Positions 18,451 to 25,489 of a stretch of DNA of 33,554 bases are shown here, one piece after another. The DNA lies in assembly GCA_903892045.1 (NCBI GenBank), contig CAITGX010000449.1, forward strand, positions 1 through 33,554, read 5' to 3'. The notes beneath the pieces are model-generated. The model was given only the letters and a program-made list of their open reading frames with translations. It did not search any database and was not told where the DNA came from. Within the stretch, counting starts at the first letter, position 1, and each line of letters starts with the position of its first letter. The position numbers were made by a program, and so were the translations under genes. Origin of the DNA: an uncultured Planctomycetota bacterium (GTDB lineage: Bacteria; Planctomycetota; UBA1135; GCA-002686595).

Positions 18451-20442
18451 ATGCAGAGCCACGAGTCCCACGCGTGGCTCTGGTGGATCCCGCTCCTGCC
18501 GCTCATCGGCAGCGCGATCGCCGGAGCCCTGCACCTTGCCACCCTGCGCGCTCGCAAGAGCGACCCGCAGGCGAGTGCGCCCGCCAGCCTCGCCCCGTGG
18601 ATCGCCTGCGGCGCGATGCTCGGCGCCTTCGTGCTGTCGCTGCAGGGCTTCCTCGCCCTGCGCGGCCTCGAGCCCGCGGCGCGTCACCTCGCGAGCACCG
18701 CCCACCAGTGGATCTCCATGGGTGGCATCGACGTCGATCTCGGCCTCGTGCTCGACCCGCTGTCCTCGGTGATGACGCTGGTCATCACGGGCGTCGGCTT
18801 CCTGATCCACGTGTACGCCTCGGGCTACATGAAGGGCGACCCGGGCTACGGCAAGTTCTTCGCGTACCTGAACCTGTTCGTGTTCGCGATGCTGATGCTG
18901 GTGCTGTCCAGCTCGCTGCTCGGCGTGTTCATCGGCTGGGAAGGCGTCGGCCTGTGCTCGTTCCTCCTGATCGGCTTCTGGTACGAGAAGGGCTGGCCGG
19001 CGGAAGCCGCGCAGAAGGCCTTCGTCATGAACCGCGTCGGTGACGCGTGCTTCCTCATCGGCTCGTTCTTGCTGATGCGCCTGTTCGGCACGCTCGACAT
19101 GAAGACCATCGCGGACACGGTCGGCTCGGCGAAGAGCTTCACCGACGAGCAGGCGCTCCACATGTCGCTCGCCGCGCTGTTCCTGTTCGGCGGCTGCTGC
19201 GGCAAGTCCGCGCAGTTCCCGCTCTTCACGTGGCTGCCGGACGCCATGGCCGGCCCGACGCCGGTGAGCGCGCTGATCCACGCCGCGACCATGGTGACGA
19301 GCGGCATCTACCTCGTCGTGCGCTTGAACCCGCTGTTCGCGGCCTCGGGCTGGGTCCTGCCGGTGATCGCCACGGTCGGCGCGCTGACCGCGCTGATCGG
19401 TGGCTCGACGGCGCTCGTCCAGCGCGACATCAAGAAGGTGCTCGCGTACTCGACCGTCAGCCAGCTCGGCTACATGTTCCTCGCGCTCGGCTCGGGCGCC
19501 TGGGCCGCCGCGCTGTTCCATGTCGTGACGCACGCGTTCTTCAAGGCGCTGCTCTTCCTCGGTGCGGGCTCCGTGATCCACGGCATGCACGAGGAACAGG
19601 ACATGCACAAGATGGGCGGCCTGCGCAAGCACATGCCGCAGACGTACCTCACGTTCCTCGCGGGTGCCGCGGCGCTCTCGGGCCTGCCGCTGCTCTCGGG
19701 CTTCTTCTCGAAGGACGAGATCCTCGCGCACGCCTTCGCGAACGGCGGCCTGTACTACGGCCTGTGGGCCGTGGGCGTGGTCACGGCCGCGCTCACCGCG
19801 TACTACACGTGGCGCATGGTTGCGCTGACCTTCTTCGGCGAGGAGCGCTTCGACCACCACCACGTGCATCCGCACGAGAGCCCGCTGGTGATGACGCTGC
19901 CGCTGATGGTGCTCGCGGTGCTCTCGATCCTCGGCGGCGTGCTCGGCCTCCCGCCGGTGCTGCACGTGCCGCACCTGCTCGCGGAGTGGCTCGCGCCGGT
20001 GACCGACGCGGGCAACAGGATCCTCGCGGAGAGTCACGGCGAGCACCACCTGAGCCACACGCTCGAGTGGATCCTGCTCGGTGTGGGCTCGGCGATCGCG
20101 CTGGGCTTCGCGCACACCGGCTTCCACGCGCACAAGGAAGGCACCGCGCAGGACGAGTTCTTCGCGCGCAAGCGCCCGTCGCTCGCGGCCTACCTCGGCG
20201 ACGCGTGGACGATCGACTCGGGCTACGCCCGCATCATCGTGCTGCCGCTGCGCATGCTGAGCTTCCTGATCGCCGTGGTCATCGACCAGTTCGCGATCGA
20301 CGGTCTCGTCAACGGCGCGGGCCGCACGGCGCGCGACATCGCGCAGTGGTCGCGGCGCACCGTCGATGGCAGCCTCGCGAGCTACGCCCTGTGGATGGGT
20401 GCGGGCGCGCTGGCGATCTCGGCCCTGTGGATGTGGAGCTAG
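18451..20442 (+). CDS. nuoL: NADH-quinone oxidoreductase subunit L (antiporter-like)
   Basis: The 663-residue Mrp-antiporter-like subunit is the distal proton pump. It keeps the key Glu in GWEGVGLCSFLLIGFWY (near 163), the Lys in CCGKSAQFPLFTWLPDAM (near 252) and the broken-helix motif GPTPVSALIHAATMVTSG. The C-terminal part should form the long lateral helix along NuoM and NuoN. A His-rich stretch FDHHHVHPHE (near 468-477) lies in a loop before the last helices and is not typical of the E. coli protein. It is about 50 residues longer than E. coli NuoL. Confidence 0.96.
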   Translation: MQSHESHAWLWWIPLLPLIGSAIAGALHLATLRARKSDPQASAPASLAPWIACGAMLGAFVLSLQGFLALRGLEPAARHLASTAHQWISMGGIDVDLGLVLDPLSSVMTLVITGVGFLIHVYASGYMKGDPGYGKFFAYLNLFVFAMLMLVLSSSLLGVFIGWEGVGLCSFLLIGFWYEKGWPAEAAQKAFVMNRVGDACFLIGSFLLMRLFGTLDMKTIADTVGSAKSFTDEQALHMSLAALFLFGGCCGKSAQFPLFTWLPDAMAGPTPVSALIHAATMVTSGIYLVVRLNPLFAASGWVLPVIATVGALTALIGGSTALVQRDIKKVLAYSTVSQLGYMFLALGSGAWAAALFHVVTHAFFKALLFLGAGSVIHGMHEEQDMHKMGGLRKHMPQTYLTFLAGAAALSGLPLLSGFFSKDEILAHAFANGGLYYGLWAVGVVTAALTAYYTWRMVALTFFGEERFDHHHVHPHESPLVMTLPLMVLAVLSILGGVLGLPPVLHVPHLLAEWLAPVTDAGNRILAESHGEHHLSHTLEWILLGVGSAIALGFAHTGFHAHKEGTAQDEFFARKRPSLAAYLGDAWTIDSGYARIIVLPLRMLSFLIAVVIDQFAIDGLVNGAGRTARDIAQWSRRTVDGSLASYALWMGAGALAISALWMWS

Positions 20443-20455
20443 GGAGACCGAACCC

Positions 20456-22003
20456 ATGGAACTCGTCCTCCTGACCTTCCTCCCGCTCCTCGGCGCGCTC
20501 GTCGTGCTCTGCACGCCGCGCGCCGCGGAAGGCCTGCAGCGCGGCATCGCGCTCGCGACCACGCTCGCCGTGGCCGTGCTCGGCGTGAAGCTGTTCCTGG
20601 GCTACGGAGTGCCGGGCGCCGACGCGACGCCGTACTCGTTCAGCGTGCCGTGGTTCAAGCTGCCCTCGGGCTACGCGGCGCCGACGCAGGTGCACTTCAG
20701 CCTCGCCATGGACGGCATCTCGCTGCTCATGGTCACGCTCACGGCCGTGCTGATGCCGATCGTGATCCTCTCGACGTGGGGCCACGTCGAGAAGCGCGTG
20801 AAGGAGTTCATGGTGTGGATGCTCGTCATGCAGACGGGCATGCTCGGCACCTTCCTCGCCGTCGACCTCGTGCTGTTCTACTTCTTCTGGGAAGTGAGCC
20901 TGATCCCGCTCTACTTCCTGGTCGGCATCTGGGGCGGCGAGCAGCGCCTGTACGCGACGGTCAAGTTCTTCCTGTACACGCTCGCCGGCTCGCTGCTGAT
21001 GATGATCGCGATCATCGCGATCCTGTTCGACCGCGGGACGAGCGACCTCGGCGAGCTGATCACGCAGCTCGGCAGCCAGCCACTCGAGCAGCAGCTGTGG
21101 TACTTCGTGGCGTTCGCGCTGGCCTTCGGCATCAAGGTGCCGATCCTGCCGTTCCACACGTGGCTCCCCGACGCGCACACGCAGGCCCCGACCTCGGGCT
21201 CGGTGGTGCTCGCGGGCGTGCTGCTCAAGATGGGCACCTACGGCCTCCTGCGCTTCTGCATTCAGATGCTGCCGGACGCCGCGGTCGCCGCGGCGCCCTG
21301 GATGATGGCCCTCGGCGCGATCGGCATTCTCTACGGAGCGCTGCTCGCGTGGGCCCAGACCGACCTGAAGCGCCTGATCGCGTGCTCGTCGGTGAGCCAC
21401 CTCGGCTACGTGGTGCTCGGCCTGTTCGCGCTCACGCCCGCGGGCCTCTCCGGCGGAATGCTGCAGATGGTGAACCACGGCATCTCCACCGGCCTGCTGT
21501 TCCTCTTGGTCGGCATGATCTACGAGCGCCGCCACTCGCGCGCGCTCGACGCGTTCGGCGGCGTCGCCACGGTGATGCCCGTGTTCGCGCTGTTCTGGGT
21601 CTTCACCGTGCTCTCGAGCGCCGGCCTCCCGGGTCTCAACGGCTTCGTCGGCGAGTACCTGATCCTGCTCGGCTCGTTCCAGAGCTCGCCCCTGTGGTCG
21701 GTGATCGGCCTCACGGGCGTGATCTTCGGCGCCGTCTACCTGCTGATGGCGACGCGCAAGATGCTGTTCGGCGCCTGCACGAACCCCGAGAATCAGCACC
21801 TCACCGACATCAACGCGCGCGAGATCGGCCTGATGATCCCGCTCGTGGTGCTCGCGGTCTGGCTGGGCGTGCGACCGAACGACTTCATGGGCAAGGTCGA
21901 GCCTGACCTCGCCAAGGTCCATCGGCGCGTGGCCGAGGCCCAGCAGTCCACGGCGGCGCTCGGCGACGTCACCCCGGTCTCGGAAGGAGTCGCGGCGCGA
22001 TGA
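20456..22003 (+). CDS. nuoM: NADH-quinone oxidoreductase subunit M (antiporter-like)
   Basis: The 515-residue subunit, close to E. coli length, has the proton-channel Glu in FFWEVSLIPLYFLVGIWGG and the broken-helix motif FHTWLPDAHTQAPTSGSVVLAG. The C-terminal conserved GLPGLNGFVGEYLIL is also present. It is the middle antiporter-like pump of the membrane arm. ATG 20456 begins the first membrane helix; an AGGGAG ribosome site at 20441-20446 overlaps the nuoL stop. The stop overlaps the nuoN ATG. Confidence 0.97.
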   Translation: MELVLLTFLPLLGALVVLCTPRAAEGLQRGIALATTLAVAVLGVKLFLGYGVPGADATPYSFSVPWFKLPSGYAAPTQVHFSLAMDGISLLMVTLTAVLMPIVILSTWGHVEKRVKEFMVWMLVMQTGMLGTFLAVDLVLFYFFWEVSLIPLYFLVGIWGGEQRLYATVKFFLYTLAGSLLMMIAIIAILFDRGTSDLGELITQLGSQPLEQQLWYFVAFALAFGIKVPILPFHTWLPDAHTQAPTSGSVVLAGVLLKMGTYGLLRFCIQMLPDAAVAAAPWMMALGAIGILYGALLAWAQTDLKRLIACSSVSHLGYVVLGLFALTPAGLSGGMLQMVNHGISTGLLFLLVGMIYERRHSRALDAFGGVATVMPVFALFWVFTVLSSAGLPGLNGFVGEYLILLGSFQSSPLWSVIGLTGVIFGAVYLLMATRKMLFGACTNPENQHLTDINAREIGLMIPLVVLAVWLGVRPNDFMGKVEPDLAKVHRRVAEAQQSTAALGDVTPVSEGVAAR

Positions 22004-23457
22004 ACGCCCAAAGCCTGCTCCAGATGTTCGACGCGAACGCGCTGCGCGCGGTCGCACCGATGCTCGCCCTTGCGCTCGGCCTCGTGCTCGTGCTGCTCGC
22101 CGGCGTGTTCCCGCTCGGCCGCGCCGTGCGCTCGGCCCTGGTCGTGGCCGCCCTCGTCGCCTCGGCCGTGCTGCACGCCAACTTGCTGCTCGGTGGCGAG
22201 ACGCCGGGCAAGGTGCTCGCCGGGACCTTCGAGGCCACCTCGACCACCGCCATGTGGGGCCTCGTGTTCGTCGCGAGCACGCTCTTCGCGTGGCTCTACA
22301 GCGTGCGCTACTACGACGAGGACGCGCCGTTCAAGAACGAGCACGACGTGCTCATGCTCGCGACCCCCATCGGCATGATGCTGATGGCCGGCGCGCGCGA
22401 CCTGATCGTGTTCTTCATCGGTCTCGAGCTGCTCTCGATCCCGCTCTACGCGCTCGCGGCCTTCCGTCGCGACCGCGCGCGCTCGGTCGAGGCAGGCCTC
22501 AAGTACTTCCTGCTCGGCGCCTTCGCCGCGGGCTTCTTCCTGTACGGGACGGCGCTCGTGTACGCGACGACCGGGAGCCTGTCGCTCGACATGCTCGCCG
22601 ACCCGGCCCAGCGCGCCGCTCTCGGCAGTCCGATGGCGCTCGTCGGCGTGGCCCTGATCGCCGCCAGCGTGTTCTTCAAGGTCAGCGTGTTCCCGTTCCA
22701 CCTGTGGGTGCCCGACGTCTACGAGGGCGCCCCGACGCCGGTGACGGCCCTGATGGCGACGGGCACGAAGGCCGCCGGCTTCGCGTTCCTGATGAGCGCG
22801 CTGGTGCTGCTGCCCGCGTCGACGGCGAGCACCGTGGCGCTGATCGCGGTGATCACGATGGCCGCCGGCAACTTCGGCGCCCTCGCCCAGACGGACGTGA
22901 AGCGCATGCTCGCTTACTCGGGCATCGCGCACGCCGGCACCCTGCTGCTCGGCGTCGCGGGCGCGATCCACGGCGATCCGAGCAACGGCGGAGCGGTGCA
23001 AGCGAGCCTCGTCTACATGACGGCCTACGTCGCCACCGCCGCGGGCGCCTTCGGACTGCTCGCGCTGCTCGAGCGCGACGGCGGGCCGACGACCCTCGAG
23101 TCCCTCAAGGGCCTCGCGCAGCGTCGTCCGTGGGTCGCGGCCGCGCTGACGCTGTTCATGCTCTCGCTCGGCGGTATTCCCGCGACGGGCGGCTTCCTCG
23201 GCAAGTACCTCGTGTTCTCGGTGGCCGTGCGCTCCGAGCTCACTGGCTTCGCGATCCTTGGCGTGCTGCTCTCGGTCGTCGCGCTCGGCTACTACCTGCG
23301 CGTCATCATCGCGATGTACATGCAGGCGCCGGAGCACGATGCGAACGTGCCCGAGCCGCGCCCCGCGAGCGCCGCCGCGACGCTGGCCTCGATCACTTGC
23401 GCCGCGCTCGTGCTGGCCACGGGCATCCTGCCGGGCTGGCTGCTCGAGCTCACCTGA
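22000..23457 (+). CDS. nuoN: NADH-quinone oxidoreductase subunit N (antiporter-like)
   Basis: The 485-residue subunit, the same length as E. coli NuoN, has FFIGLELLSIPLYALAAF with the channel Glu, and FPFHLWVPDVYEGAPTPVTAL. It also has AQTDVKRMLAYSGIAHAG and the end motif GGIPATGGFLGKYLVF. It is the proximal antiporter-like pump and closes the nuo operon. The ATG overlaps the nuoM stop (ATGA). A GC-rich hairpin follows its stop. Confidence 0.97.
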   Translation: MNAQSLLQMFDANALRAVAPMLALALGLVLVLLAGVFPLGRAVRSALVVAALVASAVLHANLLLGGETPGKVLAGTFEATSTTAMWGLVFVASTLFAWLYSVRYYDEDAPFKNEHDVLMLATPIGMMLMAGARDLIVFFIGLELLSIPLYALAAFRRDRARSVEAGLKYFLLGAFAAGFFLYGTALVYATTGSLSLDMLADPAQRAALGSPMALVGVALIAASVFFKVSVFPFHLWVPDVYEGAPTPVTALMATGTKAAGFAFLMSALVLLPASTASTVALIAVITMAAGNFGALAQTDVKRMLAYSGIAHAGTLLLGVAGAIHGDPSNGGAVQASLVYMTAYVATAAGAFGLLALLERDGGPTTLESLKGLAQRRPWVAAALTLFMLSLGGIPATGGFLGKYLVFSVAVRSELTGFAILGVLLSVVALGYYLRVIIAMYMQAPEHDANVPEPRPASAAATLASITCAALVLATGILPGWLLELT

Positions 23458-23518
23458 GCGACCTTCACCGCGCCGACGAAACGGGGCGTCTCGCGCGAGC
23501 GGGGCGCCCCGCGCGCGT
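23458..23518. terminator. GC-rich hairpin between nuoN and the PilZ-like gene
   Basis: CGGGGCG (23482-23488) pairs with CGCCCCG (23505-23511) around a 16-nt loop that contains the small palindrome CTCGCGCGAG. It lies between two convergent genes and is a plausible bidirectional terminator. On the minus strand the stem is followed by TTTCGTC; on the plus strand there is no U tract. Confidence 0.5.
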
Positions 23519-23809
23519 TCACTCCGGACGCTCGAACTCGACCGCGAAGCCGGTCGTGTGCTCGCTGAGGCGCTCGACGCGCACGAGCCGCCCGGGGTAG
23601 CTCTGCTCGTGACCGTCCTGCACCAGCTTGAGCGTCACGCGCACGGGCTCGTGCGCGAAGAAGAACACTCCGTCCGCCGAGATCTGCTCGGCACGGCCCG
23701 CGATCGACTTCGAGTCGAAGGCCACCTCGAGCAGGATGTCATCGCTGCGACGGGAGGCCTTGCGACGTTCCGGGGGACGCGGGGGCTGCGGTTCTGCGGG
23801 GGAGCTCAT
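23519..23809 (-). CDS. Small PilZ-like domain protein
   Basis: The 96-residue protein has a Pro-rich head, then an Arg-rich ERRKASRRSDD (the RxxxR switch of PilZ), a beta-barrel-like body and QISADGVFFFA at the place of the (D/N)xSxxG motif. PilZ domains bind cyclic di-GMP through these two motifs. Here the first residue of the second motif is Gln, so binding is uncertain and the protein might only share the fold. A start at 23872 is also possible, but a TACGAT box (complement of 23848-23853) would start transcription between the two, favouring 23809. It is divergent from the selenoprotein gene. Confidence 0.6.
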   Translation of the reverse strand: MSSPAEPQPPRPPERRKASRRSDDILLEVAFDSKSIAGRAEQISADGVFFFAHEPVRVTLKLVQDGHEQSYPGRLVRVERLSEHTTGFAVEFERPE

Positions 23810-23921
23810 GCGGGCGTGGGCGCGACGAGGGCGCGCCGCGCTGGCGAATCGTAGCGCATCGGGACGGGACATGGGCGAGGGCGCAGGACAGGCCGCGGCG
23901 GAGCGCGGTAGGATCCTCGCC

Positions 23922-24317
23922 ATGAGCGCCCCTCGCCCCCACCCGCATTTCAACGACAAGGGAACCCTCGACTGGCACACGAGCTGGAAGGAGGCGCTCG
24001 GAAGCGCCAAGGCCCAGGGCAAGCTCATCTTCATCGAGTTCGGCCGCGAGGCCTGAGGCCAGTGCCGCGCCCTCGTGCAGGGCGCCGTCCCCCACCCCGA
24101 GATCGCTCCCTTGCTCCAGCAGCACTTCGTGGCGCTCGCGTCCGACTGCGACGACGCCGAGTACGAGGTCGAGGTCCTCGCCGGCCAGCTCGAGGATGCC
24201 TACATGCTGCCTTTCGTCCTCTTCGCCGATGCCGACGGCCGCTTCCTCGGCGGCAACTCGGGCGCGATCAACCCGCTGTACTTCAAGCGCACCCTCGAGA
24301 AGCTCGTCCAGAAATGA
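23922..24317 (+). CDS. Thioredoxin-like selenoprotein with in-frame TGA read as Sec (UxxC)
   Basis: From ATG 23922, with AGGA (23910-23913) as ribosome site, the frame runs through a TGA at 24054-24056 to a TGA at 24315-24317. It gives 131 residues if codon 45 is selenocysteine. Before the TGA is a thioredoxin beta strand (KLIFIEFGREA); after it come GQCRAL, a helix, ALASDCDD and MLPFVLF with the cis-Pro of thioredoxin folds. The active site is thus Sec45-Gly-Gln-Cys48, with Sec at the N-terminal Cys of CxxC. A SECIS-like hairpin follows the TGA. The final stop overlaps the ATG of the aminotransferase gene (ATGA). There is no signal peptide, so it is likely a cytoplasmic thiol/selenol oxidoreductase. 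Alternatives: a sequencing error (TGC to TGA) or a young pseudogene. Confidence 0.8.
24057..24085 (+). promoter_or_regulatory. Putative bacterial SECIS element
   Basis: Directly after the in-frame TGA, a 10-nt spacer leads to GCGCCCT (24067-24073), the loop CGTGC (24074-24078) and AGGGCGC (24079-24085): a perfect 7-bp stem with a 5-nt loop. The loop starts 17 nt after the TGA and has G at position 2. Bacterial SECIS elements known to recruit SelB have a short hairpin in this range with G in the first two loop bases. The element lies within the coding sequence (RALVQGA). Confidence 0.72.
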
Positions 24318-25483
24318 TCCAGTCCTTCCAGCCGCCCGCACGCACGCTCCTCGGACCCGGCCCATCGGACGTCGCCCCGTCGGTCTCGCGCGCCCTCGCT
24401 GCGCCGACCTTGGGGCACCTCGACCCGAAGCTGCTCGGCTGCATGGACGAGCTGCGCGGGCTCCTGCGGCCCGTGTTCGGCACGAGCCATCCGGCGACGT
24501 TCCTCGTCTCGGGCACGGGCACGGCCGGCATGGAAGCGGTGCTCGCCAACCTGATCGAGCCCGGCGAGGTCGTGCTCGTGCCGGTGCACGGCTACTTCGG
24601 AGCTCGCATCGCGGAGATCGCGGCGCGCTGCGGTGCTGACGTCGTGCGCGTCGACGGCGAGTGGGGGCGCGCGAGCGATCCGGAGCGCGCGCGGGCCGCT
24701 CTCGGCGGCAGGCAGCCCAAGCTGGTCGCGGTGGTCCATGCCGAGACCTCGACGGGCGTGCGCCAGGACCTCGCGCCTTGGAGCGCGCTCGCGCGGGAGC
24801 ACGGTGCGCTGTTCGTGACCGACACGGTCACTTCGCTCGGCTGCATTCCGATCGGCGTCGACGCCCACCACATCGACGGCGCCTGGTCCTGCACGCAAAA
24901 GGGACTGTCCTGCGCGAGCGGCATGTCCCCCGTCACGTTCTCGCCACGCGCCGTCGAGCGCATGCGCGCGCGCAGCCGCAAGGTGCAGAGCTTCTACCTC
25001 GACCTCGGCCTGCTGCTCGAGTACTGGGACGGCGCGCACGTCTACCACCACACGATCTCGTCGAACCTGATCTATGGCGTGCACGAGGCGCTGCGGCTCA
25101 TCCACGAGGAGGGTCTCGAGGCGCGCTTCGCGCGCACAGCGCTGGTCTCGCGCGCGGCCTGCGCGGGCTTCGAGGCGCTCGGGCTCGAGCTGCTCGTCCC
25201 CGCCACCGAACGCCTGCCCCAGCTGCTCGCGGTGCGGGTCCCCGAGGGCGTCGACGACGTGCGCGTGCGCACGCGCCTGCTGCAGCAGTTCGACCTCGAG
25301 ATCGGCGGAGGCCTCGGCGCGCTCAAGGGCAAGCTGTGGCGCGTGGGACTGATGGGGCACGGCGCGACGCGTCGCAACGTGCTGTTCCTGCTCGCCACCT
25401 TGCGCACCTGCCTCGAGGGCGAGGGCTTCCGGCCCAAGGGCGATGGAGCCGCCGCCGCCGACGCGGTCTTCGGGGGACGCTAG
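24314..25483 (+). CDS. Class V PLP aminotransferase (alanine-glyoxylate / serine-pyruvate type)
   Basis: The 389-residue protein follows the alanine-glyoxylate aminotransferase pattern: LLGPGPSDV near the start, VSGTGTAGMEA (65-75), HAETSTG (142-148), Asp170 in LFVTDTVTSLG for the pyridine nitrogen, and the PLP lysine Lys196 in SCTQKGLSC. Such enzymes move an amino group between alanine or serine and glyoxylate or pyruvate in the cytoplasm; the exact donor cannot be assigned. The long upstream frame is a shadow. ATG 24314 overlaps the selenoprotein stop, implying coupled translation, and the next gene follows after 6 bp. Confidence 0.9.
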   Translation: MIQSFQPPARTLLGPGPSDVAPSVSRALAAPTLGHLDPKLLGCMDELRGLLRPVFGTSHPATFLVSGTGTAGMEAVLANLIEPGEVVLVPVHGYFGARIAEIAARCGADVVRVDGEWGRASDPERARAALGGRQPKLVAVVHAETSTGVRQDLAPWSALAREHGALFVTDTVTSLGCIPIGVDAHHIDGAWSCTQKGLSCASGMSPVTFSPRAVERMRARSRKVQSFYLDLGLLLEYWDGAHVYHHTISSNLIYGVHEALRLIHEEGLEARFARTALVSRAACAGFEALGLELLVPATERLPQLLAVRVPEGVDDVRVRTRLLQQFDLEIGGGLGALKGKLWRVGLMGHGATRRNVLFLLATLRTCLEGEGFRPKGDGAAAADAVFGGR

Positions 25484-25489
25484 CGCGCG

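Noticed and set aside
24054-24317. Treating the thioredoxin-like gene as a pseudogene, or as two separate genes (second start at GTG 24075)
   Set aside because: The frame is otherwise clean on both sides, the TGA replaces precisely the active-site Cys, a SECIS-like hairpin follows, and the final stop is coupled to the next gene. A start at 24075 would cut the fold in the middle of the active-site helix. A sequencing error remains possible.
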